The position numbers and the translations under genes were made by a program. DNA of 39,813 nt from Prevotella sp. (GTDB lineage Bacteria > Bacteroidota > Bacteroidia > Bacteroidales > Bacteroidaceae). This document shows positions 1 through 9,900 of the stretch, piece after piece (position 1 is the first letter of the stretch; each line of letters opens with the position of its first letter). The notes under the pieces were generated by a model. The model was not told where the DNA came from, did no database searches, and was given only the letters and a program-made list of their open reading frames with translations. The stretch lies in assembly GCA_017458005.1 (NCBI GenBank), contig JAFTGH010000050.1:1-39813 (forward strand), given 5' to 3'.

Positions 1-181
1 CGCTCGTCGTATATCCGGTAGTTTGAAGCACACCAATGTCATTGACGGTTTGTTCTTCTACCCGAGTAAGACCCGAAAGTCCCACTCGCTTCTTGTACTA
101 CTTTCTTCTCTGTCTTATGTAAATCCTCTCAAAGAACGCTTTCTTGTACGCCACGCGCCGTTTTTGGCGCGAAAGCGGGTG
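1..181 (-). other. Long untranslated leader of a leftward transcript, possibly rRNA operon leader
   Basis: Read on the minus strand, this follows a strong promoter and runs at least 175 bases to the window edge without a convincing start codon and reading frame. A GC-rich hairpin (stem CGCGCC/GGCGCG, 154-171) sits just after the expected transcription start. A GTTCTTTGA motif follows, resembling the boxA-like sequences found in Bacteroidota rRNA leaders and spacers. A long structured leader with boxA suggests an rRNA operon starting just left of the window, but this is inference. The leader of a highly expressed protein gene is the alternative. The short plus-strand frame at 23-268 is not supported as a gene. 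Confidence 0.35.
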
Positions 182-212
182 CAAAGGTACGAACTTTTTC
201 CAAAACAGCAAA
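182..212 (-). promoter_or_regulatory. Bacteroidota-type promoter, leftward
   Basis: On the minus strand a -33 TTTG (209-212) is separated by 19 bases from a -7 TACCTTTG (182-189). This matches the Bacteroidota consensus TTTG, 19-21 bases, TAnnTTTG. It drives transcription out of the left edge and is divergent from nothing in this window. Confidence 0.75.
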
Positions 213-310
213 TATTTTCGGGACTTTTTTTCAAAAATAAGCGAAAAATCTTCTTCCTGTTGATTTAAATCAACCGCAAGAATGCTTACACCTTATTATA
301 TTATAAAATA

Positions 311-345
311 AAAGGGAGCCACATCATGGTGATGTGACTCCTCTT
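311..345 (-). terminator. Terminator of the left susC-susD operon; hairpin shared with the repeats at 12.2-14.4 kb
   Basis: A 12-bp stem (315-326 with 330-341, loop of 3) is followed on the minus strand by a T-run. The single imperfect pair is a G-U wobble in the leftward transcript and a C-A mismatch in the rightward one, so it is best formed as the terminator of susD. The same hairpin, differing by a base or so, stands after the right-hand susD (12245-12271) and heads the repeats at 13.8 and 14.29 kb. Confidence 0.75.
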
Positions 346-366
346 TATTAATTTATTCGGTATTGA

Positions 367-2280
367 CTACTCCTCTGTAGTAGTACCTGCGTAAGCAGGA
401 TTCTGCTTCAGAAGCGTGTTCTTCATCAACTCGTCAGCAGGAATAGGCATATCCATCTTGTTGATGTCGAAGGTGAAGGTACGCTTTGACCAAGGATAGT
501 TAGCATAGTCTGAGCCACCGTCATCCTTTGGATAGTTATACTCGATGTGATCCTCGATATATCCAGACTTGATCATATCCGGGCAGAGACACCACTCAGA
601 GTTGAACTCCTTACGACGCTCCTCGTTGACAGCAACCTTCCAAGCAGGAGAGGTGTGCTTATAACCTTTACGGTTAGCCTTAGCCTGAAGTGCTGTGTAG
701 TATGTCTTTGCAGAAGGAACAGTAACTGTAGCAGTCAGTACACCAACAGGATACTCTGTCATGGTAACACCTTTCTGACCATTGAACTCATATACGGTGT
801 TGTAGTGAGCATAGTACTTGCTGTAGTCCTGACCAACGGTCAAGTTACCCCATGCACGGTTACGAATCTCATCGATGGCAGCCCAACCTGCGGCAGAGTT
901 CTCTCCCTCTGTGCGGAAGCAGCACTCAGCGTAGTCAAGCAGCACGTTCGCATAACGCTTGCCGTAGATGATAGTTGGAGCCCACATCTGACCACCCCAA
1001 GAGTTACCATCAGCACGTGCACTACGCCACATCTTGGTGGTCCAGATAGCAGGAGCGAACTCACCATTGGTGAAGTGGAACTGCATGGTCTTTGTTCCAG
1101 ACAGAACACCTTCTGCATTTTTGAAAGGCTTCACTACGTGCCCATCATCATCTTTAGTTCCAAGAGAGTCCTTCAGGTATGGATTGTATCCATATACAGA
1201 CTCAGACTTCTCGATGCCATACTTGGCAAGGTCTGCCTCAGGCACAGCACCTGTAGCACAAGATGCGTCACGACGGGTGTCGCCAGACTCATAACTTGCA
1301 TACCACTCCCATGAGAGGTACTGGGCACCCCAGCCACCGTTCTCAGGACAAGCGCAGAACCACTTCAACATGTTAGGATTAGCGAAGGTGATAGTACGGT
1401 CACCACCCCAACTACTCCACTCATTACCCTCATCAGATACCAAAGCCCAGATACACTCCTCGTTCCAGAATCCTGCGGGATCCCAGTTAGTAGCGAAGTT
1501 GGTAGAGAGTTTATAGGTACCACTGTCGATGATGCTCTTCAACTCAGCCTTAGCCTTGGCATAGCAGTCGGCTGCGGCTGAAGGAACACGGTAAGCCTTC
1601 CACATATAAGCGTCAGCGAGGTAAGCCTTAGCCATACCCTTGGTGCAACGACCATACTGACCGTTGTATGGAGTCCAATTCAGAAGGTCTGCAGCCTTAG
1701 AGAAGTCCTCGATGATGAAGTCCCACATCTCCTCGTAGGTCTCAGCGGCAGCCTTGTTAGGCGTATTGCTGAAGTCCTCACCTGTGGCAAGCATAGGCAC
1801 ACGACCGAAGGTAGTGGCAAGCCATGTGTAGAAATAGCCACGGAGTGCGCGAGCCTCACCTTCACAAAGTGCCTTGGCCTCAGGGCTTACATTCTCAGCC
1901 TCCTCCAGACCAGCCAGATAGAGGTTAGCACGGCTGATGGCTGCGTATGCATGAGCCCAGCCCTGACCGAGTTCACCTACGTTAGCGTCCCAGGTCTGGT
2001 CAAGGAACTTCACGTCCCAACCCGTACACTGGGTATCCATCGTCGGGTGGCTACCGGTAAACATATTTGGTTTGTAGCCCCAGCAGTCATCCTGCTTGCT
2101 GACATTGTTATAGGCATAGATACCGTTCAAGCCGAGGCGAGCATTGTCGTCACTCTCAAACTGAGCCTCAATGGCAAGAATGTCATATTGTGTAACGTCC
2201 AGGAACTTGTCGTTGTCACATGAAGTCAGTGCAACGCATCCCAAACCTACCAATGCAAAATATTTAATTGATTTTTTCAT
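367..2280 (-). CDS. SusD/RagB family outer-membrane nutrient-binding lipoprotein (left copy)
   Basis: A 637-residue SusD-like lipoprotein, expected on the cell surface as the lid of a SusC-type TonB-dependent transporter. The N-terminus is a lipoprotein signal with a lipobox ending LTSC (Cys21), followed by DNDKFLDV, typical of SusD family openings. Helical TPR-like SusD regions follow, and the C-terminus has the usual NPAY-type ending. It starts 18 bases after susC, so it is co-transcribed. It is almost co-linear with the 636-residue copy at 10.3-12.2 kb; differences cluster near the signal peptide and at residues around 520-560. No glycoside hydrolase, sulfatase or sigma/anti-sigma pair is next to it, so the substrate cannot be inferred. 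Family assignment is secure. Confidence 0.93.
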   Translation of the reverse strand: MKKSIKYFALVGLGCVALTSCDNDKFLDVTQYDILAIEAQFESDDNARLGLNGIYAYNNVSKQDDCWGYKPNMFTGSHPTMDTQCTGWDVKFLDQTWDANVGELGQGWAHAYAAISRANLYLAGLEEAENVSPEAKALCEGEARALRGYFYTWLATTFGRVPMLATGEDFSNTPNKAAAETYEEMWDFIIEDFSKAADLLNWTPYNGQYGRCTKGMAKAYLADAYMWKAYRVPSAAADCYAKAKAELKSIIDSGTYKLSTNFATNWDPAGFWNEECIWALVSDEGNEWSSWGGDRTITFANPNMLKWFCACPENGGWGAQYLSWEWYASYESGDTRRDASCATGAVPEADLAKYGIEKSESVYGYNPYLKDSLGTKDDDGHVVKPFKNAEGVLSGTKTMQFHFTNGEFAPAIWTTKMWRSARADGNSWGGQMWAPTIIYGKRYANVLLDYAECCFRTEGENSAAGWAAIDEIRNRAWGNLTVGQDYSKYYAHYNTVYEFNGQKGVTMTEYPVGVLTATVTVPSAKTYYTALQAKANRKGYKHTSPAWKVAVNEERRKEFNSEWCLCPDMIKSGYIEDHIEYNYPKDDGGSDYANYPWSKRTFTFDINKMDMPIPADELMKNTLLKQNPAYAGTTTEE

Positions 2281-2298
2281 AATGTATTTCCTTTTAAA

Positions 2299-5200
2299 TT
2301 AGAAGGTGATATTAAGACCACACTGGAATGTGCGAGGAGTTGCATAACGACCAGTATCAAGACCGGTGTAGATAACAGAACCCTGACCAACCTCAGGATC
2401 TCCGTACTTGGTGTAAGGAGAAATAGTGGCGAGGTTGTTGACGGCAACATATACACGTGCGCTCTGGAGATAGAGTTTCTTAGCGATCTCACGTGGCAGT
2501 GTGTAACCAACCTGGATATTGGAGATCTTCAAGAAGTTACCGTTCTCAATCCAAGCGTCGCTGATACGGCTGTTCTTATTGTTGTCCAGACGAGTCAGAC
2601 GAGGCAATGTACCATTAGGATTATCGTCACTCCACATAGCAGCGTAACTATCTACGCCAAGAGCAGGAGTCCAAGAGTCATCCGATGGGTTCATGATGCT
2701 CATACGCATCTTAGAGTAAGAGAGGATGTCCATACCGAGTACACCATAGGTGTAAACGCTGAAGTCCCAGTTCTTGTAAGAGGCGCTGAGGTTCAGACCG
2801 AAGTTGAAGGAAGGCAGACCATTGCCGAGGATGACACGGTCTTCGTCGTCCAGCGTGCCGCTTCCATCGGTATCCACGAAGAGGAAGTCACCCATTTCTG
2901 CATCCTGGCCCTGAGCCAAAGCCTTATCCAAGTCCTCCTGAGTCTTGATGATGCCGGCAACCTTGTAGCCATAGTAAGAACCTACAGCCTCACCCTCACG
3001 GCAGATAGAGTGGTTGTTCCATACAAAACCAGTTCCACTGATAGCACCGAGGTTAGAACCGTCGATGTCATCTGCTGAGTAAGTGCTGTTGCCACCGCTA
3101 CAGGTAGAGGTGTAGTCAACACCCATCTTCTTGATCTCGTTCTTCAAGGTAGAACCGTTGAAGGCAACGTTGATAGTCCAGTCCTTGTTCAGACGCTTGT
3201 TGTAGTTCACAGAGAACTCCAGACCGTAGTTGTTGATCTGACCAAAGTTGGTGTAGATAGAGGTGTTACCTGCAGAAGGACGAATCTGACGCTCCAGCAA
3301 CAGATCCTTGGTCTTACGGGTGAAGTAGTCGATGGTAACAGTCAGGTCGTTGTTCAGGAAACCGAGGTCGATACCGAAGTTCAACTGCTCGTTGGTCTCC
3401 CACTTCAGGTTGGTGTCAACCAGCGGAGCATAGAAGCCCTGAACACGGTCGAAAGAACCGGTTGGACCACCACCACCGTTCAACTGATAGAACTGATACT
3501 TAGTGTCTACAGAAGAAAGGGCATAGGTAGAGCGACCAGCGATACCACCAGCGTTACCTGTCTGACCCCAACCGAGACGAAGTTTAGCGTTGCTAAGCCA
3601 CTTGACATCCTTCATGAAAGGTTCCTCAGTGATACGCCATGCGAAGGCTGCTGATGGGAAAGTACCCCAACGGTTGCTAGAAGAGAAGTTAGAGGAACCG
3701 TCACGACGTACGGTAGCGGTCAGGATATAGCGGTCGAAGAGACTGTAGATCAAACGTCCGTAGTAAGAGATCGTCTTCACCTGGGCATTGAAACCACCGT
3801 TGCTTGGGTTAATGGTCTCTGCAAGAGAGATCAAACGGTTGTCTGCGGAGAGGAATGTGTGTCCTGATCCACTTACCCAAGAGCCCTCGTACTTGCTGAC
3901 AGAGTTACCGACCATCAGGGTCAGGTTGTGGAAATCAGTATTCCAGTTGTAGGTCAGGTAAGTCTCGATACCCTTGGAGAGGCCCTTGCTCTGACCGAGA
4001 CCGAAACTGTAGTACTCCTGGTCACGACCCTGATAAGTAACTGGGGTCATCTTACCGCCAATCATGTTGTAACGCTTGTACATACCAGAGAACTCGTCGT
4101 TGTCAGAGTTAGTCTGAGTCCAAGAGGCGATAGAGTGGAGGTTCAAGGTGTGCTCTTTCAGTTTGAGCAGTGTGATGTCGATGTAGGGGTTGATCGAGAT
4201 GCGTGAGTTACGGGTCTCACGACCGATCTCCATCTGAGAGGCGTAGGGGTTCTGAGCACCGGCGGTCATACCCTCCCAACCATCAGGCGTGGGAGCCTTA
4301 CTTGCACCGTATGTGCCGTCGGGGTTCACTACATTTACTTTCACGTGCTCACCAGTAACATCGTCGATGTAGTCGAGTGACGGAGCCATCTGGGCGATAT
4401 CACGCTGTGAGGACAGGTTGGCGTTGTTGCCAAGACCGATGTTGTTACCCTTAACGGTAGAGTACATATAGTTGATGTCGCCACCGAACTCGATGTAGTC
4501 GTTCACCTTAGACTTGATGCTGGCACGTGAGGTCAGACGGTCATAGTGTGTGTTGGCGATAATACCCTTCATGTCAAGGTATCCAACAGAGAAGTTGTAC
4601 TGAGTCTTGTCTGTACCACCAGAAGCGGAGATACCATACTGCTGACGAAGACCTGTCTGATACATCTGGTCCTGCCAGTCGATATAGTTGCGCTTGCCGT
4701 CGTATGCCTCAGACCAGATCTGGTTGTTCAGAGTAGCACCGTCGTTTTTCTTTGACTCACGGATAGAGCGGGCATAGTCGTCACCAGTCAGGGTGTCGAG
4801 TTTCCAAGGTAGTGTCTGGAGACCCCAGTCTGCGGTGATATTGACGTTCATCTTACCCTTCTGACCATGCTTGGTGGTGATCATGATGACACCGTTGGCA
4901 CCTGCGGAACCGTAGATGGCACTTGCGGAAGCATCCTTCAAGATCTCGATGTTCTCGATGTCTGAGGGGTTCACAAAGTCAGCGTTGTTACCAACCTGCA
5001 CACCGTCTACGACATACAGAGGCTGAGCATCACCGTTGATGGTTCCGATACCACGGATACGGATTGCTGACTTTGAGCCAGGAGCACCGTCCTGATTGGT
5101 AACCATCACACCGGCTGCGGCACCCTGCAGTGCCTGGGCGATGTTAACGGGAATCTTACGCTCCATCTGCTCCTTGTTGATCGTTGCAACAGATCCGGAG

Positions 5201-5565
5201 ATGTCGCTCTTCTTCATCGTACCGTAACCGATGACTACCACGTCGTTCAACGTGTTGGTGTCCTCCTTCAAGGTTACGCTGATGTTGTTTCTGCCACCAA
5301 CACTTACCTGCTGAGAAACATAGCCCACATAGGAGATGTTGAGTGTGGCGTTGGAAGCGGCGTTGACGCTGAACTGACCGTTGAAGTCAGTGATAGCACC
5401 CTCGTTGGTTCCTTGCACTTTGACGGTAGCACCGATGATAGGTTCACCAGTCTCGTCGTTTACAGTTCCTTTCACGATGCTTTGAGCCATAGCCCCCAGT
5501 GGGAACAAACAAAGCAGGAACAGAAAAACCAATGGCTTTTGAAGTAATTTAATTTTTCGATTCAT
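2299..5565 (-). CDS. SusC/RagA family TonB-dependent outer-membrane transporter (left copy)
   Basis: A 1088-residue SusC-type porin that imports a ligand captured by its SusD partner, powered by TonB. Visible in order: a signal peptide ending in AMAQ; a carboxypeptidase-regulatory-like beta-sandwich (about 30-110, VKGTVNDETGEP...); a plug domain beginning near VVVIGYGTMKKSDISGS with the IRIRGIGTINGDAQPLYVVDG region; and a large beta-barrel ending in the aromatic C-terminus GLNITF. It is about 90% alike to the copy at 6989-10261. Differences concentrate in stretches likely to be surface loops (for example near residues 555-580 and 680-720). It points left, and no consensus promoter is visible between its start and the divergent recombinase. 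It may therefore be silent in this orientation. Confidence 0.93.
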   Translation of the reverse strand: MNRKIKLLQKPLVFLFLLCLFPLGAMAQSIVKGTVNDETGEPIIGATVKVQGTNEGAITDFNGQFSVNAASNATLNISYVGYVSQQVSVGGRNNISVTLKEDTNTLNDVVVIGYGTMKKSDISGSVATINKEQMERKIPVNIAQALQGAAAGVMVTNQDGAPGSKSAIRIRGIGTINGDAQPLYVVDGVQVGNNADFVNPSDIENIEILKDASASAIYGSAGANGVIMITTKHGQKGKMNVNITADWGLQTLPWKLDTLTGDDYARSIRESKKNDGATLNNQIWSEAYDGKRNYIDWQDQMYQTGLRQQYGISASGGTDKTQYNFSVGYLDMKGIIANTHYDRLTSRASIKSKVNDYIEFGGDINYMYSTVKGNNIGLGNNANLSSQRDIAQMAPSLDYIDDVTGEHVKVNVVNPDGTYGASKAPTPDGWEGMTAGAQNPYASQMEIGRETRNSRISINPYIDITLLKLKEHTLNLHSIASWTQTNSDNDEFSGMYKRYNMIGGKMTPVTYQGRDQEYYSFGLGQSKGLSKGIETYLTYNWNTDFHNLTLMVGNSVSKYEGSWVSGSGHTFLSADNRLISLAETINPSNGGFNAQVKTISYYGRLIYSLFDRYILTATVRRDGSSNFSSSNRWGTFPSAAFAWRITEEPFMKDVKWLSNAKLRLGWGQTGNAGGIAGRSTYALSSVDTKYQFYQLNGGGGPTGSFDRVQGFYAPLVDTNLKWETNEQLNFGIDLGFLNNDLTVTIDYFTRKTKDLLLERQIRPSAGNTSIYTNFGQINNYGLEFSVNYNKRLNKDWTINVAFNGSTLKNEIKKMGVDYTSTCSGGNSTYSADDIDGSNLGAISGTGFVWNNHSICREGEAVGSYYGYKVAGIIKTQEDLDKALAQGQDAEMGDFLFVDTDGSGTLDDEDRVILGNGLPSFNFGLNLSASYKNWDFSVYTYGVLGMDILSYSKMRMSIMNPSDDSWTPALGVDSYAAMWSDDNPNGTLPRLTRLDNNKNSRISDAWIENGNFLKISNIQVGYTLPREIAKKLYLQSARVYVAVNNLATISPYTKYGDPEVGQGSVIYTGLDTGRYATPRTFQCGLNITF

Positions 5566-5601
5566 ACCTTAGTTATTTAATAAGAATTACACTTAAGTAT
5601 T
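5566..5601. repeat. Left inverted repeat bounding the recombinase segment
   Basis: Reading out from the left susC start, the upstream sequence contains AATACTTAAGTGTAATTCTT (5582-5601 on the opposite strand). It is identical over 20 bases to 6955-6974 upstream of the right susC. The remaining bases up to the start codon also match (TAAATAACTAAGGT), apart from a 2-base indel. Homology stops abruptly on the inner side. The block holds an ACTTAAGT palindrome. It may be a recombination site for the enclosed recombinase, or just conserved 5' leader of a duplicated gene. Confidence 0.6.
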
Positions 5602-5668
5602 AAGTTTTGACGTTAGTTTTACAGAACCCAAATCAATCAATGTTACATTAATAGTTTATTTTTTGATC

Positions 5669-6664
5669 ATGAAACAGTCACGGAAAAAGGAGAAAGTACC
5701 TACATTACTCAAAGTCTTTGATGCCGACAATGAACAATTTTACCAGAGGGTCGGCACGGATCGTTCTAGACACACTTATAATATAAAGGTACGCGCGAGA
5801 GAATATGTCGCTGATTATATACAAGCAGAAGTGCATCAGGCAGATGTGCCCTTGAACTATCTGACCTTGGAGTTTATCCAGCGTTTCAGTGTCTATCTTA
5901 GTGTGCGCCGTGGTTTGCATGGCGGCACCATCTGGTTAAACTGTATGATGCTAAAAGGGGTGGTTATCCGTGCTCATAAAAGGGGCATCGTTCGCACCAA
6001 TCCCTTTGCGGAGTTCCATGTGGCTAAAAACATCCGAGAACGGCAATACCTGACAGAAGAGGAACTCCATCAATTGATGTCATACCATTTCGCGGATTCC
6101 AGACAGACCTATACCCGTGATCTCTTTGTCTTTTCAGCCTTTACGGGGATGTCATTTGTTGATATCTATCATTTACGGAGGTCAGACATTCAATGTATTG
6201 ATGGGAATGTGTGGATTATCGCTTCACGTCAGAAGACAGGCATTCCCTTTAAAGTCAGACTTCTGAAACAGTCTTTGGCTATCATCCGGAAATATGCGGC
6301 AGATAACAAAGAGTCTATCTTCGACAGACTAAAATATCATGCTATCGCCAAGCGGTTGCCCGTCGTTCTTAGGGAATGTGGTATTGAGAAACCGGTTACC
6401 TTCCATTGCGCCCGTCATACTTTTGCTATTATGGCAATGAATCAGGGAATGCCTATTGAAAGTATCAGTCACATTTTAGGTCACTCTAATATCAAGACGA
6501 CCCAAATATATGCCCGTATCACCATGAAGAAACTGGATAGTGACTTTGTCCGCTTAGAGAAACGGTTGGATTCTGCACTTGACGACATGAAGCGAAAACG
6601 TTTGCGTAAAAAACATCCATTTTTATATTTTTTTATATCTCGTTTGCTGGCAAAAGGGGCATGA
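5669..6664 (+). CDS. Short tyrosine site-specific recombinase (invertase candidate)
   Basis: A tyrosine recombinase of about 331 residues when started at the ATG at 5669; an upstream TTG adds two residues. From the ATG it carries a SAM-like core-binding domain (about 25-110) and a catalytic domain with Lys189, HCAR (His246, Arg249), LGH (His272) and nucleophile Tyr281. The box I arginine is Ser162 (FTGMSFVDI), as in IntDOT-type Bacteroidota integrases. It lacks the roughly 100-residue arm-binding domain present in the integrase at 31937-33160, which is otherwise similar. That domain plan fits invertases acting on short inverted repeats better than element integrases. The tail is lysine-rich then hydrophobic. 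It lies between two divergent susC genes inside a 20-bp inverted repeat, suggesting it flips its own segment. It has no consensus promoter of its own. Confidence 0.88.
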   Translation: MKQSRKKEKVPTLLKVFDADNEQFYQRVGTDRSRHTYNIKVRAREYVADYIQAEVHQADVPLNYLTLEFIQRFSVYLSVRRGLHGGTIWLNCMMLKGVVIRAHKRGIVRTNPFAEFHVAKNIRERQYLTEEELHQLMSYHFADSRQTYTRDLFVFSAFTGMSFVDIYHLRRSDIQCIDGNVWIIASRQKTGIPFKVRLLKQSLAIIRKYAADNKESIFDRLKYHAIAKRLPVVLRECGIEKPVTFHCARHTFAIMAMNQGMPIESISHILGHSNIKTTQIYARITMKKLDSDFVRLEKRLDSALDDMKRKRLRKKHPFLYFFISRLLAKGA

Positions 6665-6988
6665 AATGTTAAAAAAGCGTGGAAAAACACCAAAAACGCA
6701 AGATTTTTTAAAAAAAAATCAAGAAAAAGCGATACCAATTCATAAATTTTTTTTATTTTTGCACGGTGAAATGAAGCATTCACACCCAATAATGAACACT
6801 AACTATTAACATATTATAAATATTAAACTAACAGAAATGCTATAAGAGAAAAAAAGAGACATCAGCCATTGCGGGTCCTAGGGGCTTGGCATGGAAGGGG
6901 ATTTTTCTCCGAAAACTAATAACCAAAAATGTATTTAACCAATCATCAAAGAAAAATACTTAAGTGTAATTCTTTAAATAACTAAGGT
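6665..6988 (+). promoter_or_regulatory. Right susC promoter and ~220-base leader
   Basis: There is no gene in this AT-rich gap. A TATTTTTG -7 element (6754-6761), followed by GC, fits the Bacteroidota TAnnTTTG consensus, but no TTTG -33 element lies 19-21 bases upstream, so it may be weak or need an activator. Transcription from it would give a leader of about 220 bases that includes a GC-rich patch (6867-6900). The stretch 6702-6720 can form an A/T-only hairpin after the recombinase gene, a poor terminator. The leader ends in the right inverted repeat. No comparable -7 element is seen on the left susC side. Confidence 0.55.
6955..6988. repeat. Right inverted repeat bounding the recombinase segment
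   Basis: AATACTTAAGTGTAATTCTT at 6955-6974 is the perfect inverted partner of 5582-5601. The following bases up to the susC start codon match too, with a 2-base indel. With the left copy it encloses 1.35 kb containing the recombinase gene and the susC promoter. Confidence 0.6.
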
Positions 6989-9900
6989 ATGAATCTAAAA
7001 ACTAAATCACTTCAAAAGCCATTGGTTTTTCTGTTCCTGCTTTGTTTGTTCCCACTGGGGGCTATGGCTCAAAGCATCGTGAAAGGAACTGTAAACGACG
7101 AGACTGGTGAACCTGTCATCGGTGCTACCGTCAAAGTGCAAGGAACCAACGAGGGTGCTATCACTGACTTCGATGGTAACTTCAGTGTGAAGGCTGCTTC
7201 GAATGCCACCCTGAGTGTTTCTTACGTGGGTTACATCACCCAGCAAGTAGCAGTGGGTGGTCGTAGCACTATCAACATTGTACTTAAGGAGGACACCAAC
7301 ACGTTGAACGACGTGGTAGTCATCGGTTACGGTACGATGAAGAAGAGCGACATCTCCGGATCTGTTGCAACGATCAACAAGGAGCAGATGGAGCGCAAGG
7401 TTCCCGTTAACATCGCCCAGGCGCTGCAGGGTGCCGCCGCCGGTGTGATGGTTACCAATCAGGACGGTGCTCCTGGTACTGCATCAGCCATCCGTATCCG
7501 TGGTATCGGAACCATCAACGGTGACGCTCAGCCTTTGTATGTTGTAGACGGTGTGCAGGTTGGTAACAACGCTGACTTCGTGAACCCCTCAGACATCGAG
7601 AACATCGAGATCCTGAAGGACGCCTCCGCAAGTGCCATCTACGGTTCCGCAGGTGCCAACGGTGTCATCATGATCACCACCAAGCACGGTCAGAAGGGTA
7701 AGATGAACATCAATGTTACCGCAGACTTCGGTATCCAGACACTGCCTTGGAAACTCGACACCCTGACAGGTGACGACTACGCCCGCTCAATCCGTGAGTC
7801 AAAGGCTAACGACGGTGCTACACTGAACAACCAGATCTGGTCTGAGGTTTATGACGGCAAGCGTAACTATATTGACTGGCAGGACCAGATGTATCAGACT
7901 GGCTTCAAGCAGCAGTATGGTATCTCCGCTTCTGGTGGTACTGACAAGACACAGTATAACTTCTCTGTCGGATATCTGAACAACAAGGGTATCGTTGTCA
8001 ACACCAACTATGACCGTCTGACCGCTCGTGCCAGCATCAAGTCTAAGGTGAACGACTACGTTGAGTTCGGTGGTGACGTTAACTACATGTACTCTACCGT
8101 TAAGGGTAACAACATCGGTCTTGGCAACAACGCCAACCTGTCCTCACAGCGTGATATCGCCCAGATGGCTCCGTCACTCGACTACATCGACGATGTTACA
8201 GGTGAGCATATCCTGGTGAATGTGGTGAACCCCGACGGCACATACGGTGCAAGTAAGGCTCCCACGCCTGACGGTTGGGAGGGTATGACAGCCGGCGCTC
8301 AGAACCCCTACGCCTCTCAGATGGAGATCGGTCGTGAGACCCGCAACTCACGTATCTCGATCAACCCCTACATTGACATCACACTGCTCAAACTGAAGGA
8401 GCATACCTTGAACCTCCACTCTATCGCCTCTTGGACACAGACCAACTCCGACAACGACGAGTTCTCTGGTTTGTACAAGCGTTACAACATGGTTGGCGGC
8501 AAGATGACACAGGTTACCTATCAGGGCCGTGACCAGGCCTACTATAGTTTCGGCCTCGGTCAGAGCAAGGGTCTCTCCAAGGGTATCGAGACTTACCTGA
8601 CTTACAACTGGAACACAGATTTCAACAACCTGACCCTGATGGTCGGTAACTCTGTCAGCAAGTACGAGGGCTCTTGGGTAAGTGCCAGTGCACACTCATT
8701 CCCATTTGCAACCAACCGTCTGATTTCTCTGACCGAAGATAAGGAATCAATCAATGGTAATGGTGGTTTCAATGCCCAAGTGAAGACTATCTCTTACTAT
8801 GGACGTTTGATCTACAGTCTCTTCGACCGCTATATCCTGACTGCTACCGTACGTCGTGACGGTTCCTCTAACTTTGGTTCAAAGAATCGTTGGGGTACCT
8901 TCCCATCAGCAGCCTTCGCATGGCGTATCACTGAGGAGCCTTTCATGAAGGATGTCAAGTGGCTCAACAACGCAAAACTGCGTATCGGTTGGGGTCAGAC
9001 AGGTAATGCCGGTAATATTGCGGGGCGTGCAGACTACGCTCTTGCTACAGCGGAAACTACTTACCAGTTCTACAAAGAAGGCCAAGGCGGTGGAACAAGT
9101 GGTGATTTCACTCGTTATATAGGTGCTTATGCTCCTCTGGTTGATAACAACCTGAAGTGGGAGACCAACGAGCAGTTGAACTTCGGTCTTGATCTCGGTT
9201 TCCTGAACAACGACCTGACAGTTACCATCGACTACTTCACCCGTAAGACCAAGGACCTGCTGCTCGAGCGTCAGATTCGTCCATCTGCAGGTTACTCTTC
9301 TATCTACACCAACTTTGGTCAGATCAACAACTACGGTCTGGAGTTCTCTGTGAACTACAACAAGCGTCTGAATAAGGACTGGTCTATCAACGTCGCCTTC
9401 AACGGCTCTACCCTGAAGAACGAGATCAAAAAGATGGGTGTTGACTACACCTCTACAGCCAGTGGTGGCAACAGCACTTATTCTGCCGATGACATTGACG
9501 GTTCTAACATCGGTGCTATCAGTGGTACAGGTTTCGTTTGGAACGACCACTCTATCTGCCGTGAGGGTGAGGCTGTAGGATCTTACTATGGCTATCGTGT
9601 GGCTGGCATCATCAAGACTGAGGAAGACCTTGCCAAGGCTAAGGCTCAGGGACAGAATGCCGCTATGGGTGACTATCTTTTTGTAGACACCGATGGTAAT
9701 GGAACGCTGAACGATGCTGACCGCGTGATTCTCGGCAATGGTCTGCCTTCCTTCAACTTTGGTCTGAACCTCAGCGCCACTTACAAGAACTGGGACTTCA
9801 GCGTTTACACCTATGGTGTACTCGGTATGGATATCCTCTCTTACTCTAAGATGCGTATGAGCATCATGAACCCATCGGATGACTCTTGGACTCCAGCCCT

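Noticed and set aside
23-268. 81-codon plus-strand frame at the left edge
   Set aside because: It lies antisense to a leftward promoter and structured leader, and the sequence has no protein-like features.
547-1314. Long antisense frame inside the left susD, mirrored at 11278-12042 in the right susD
   Set aside because: Both are codon-usage shadows of strong susD coding sequence; the products have no recognisable domain, signal or promoter.
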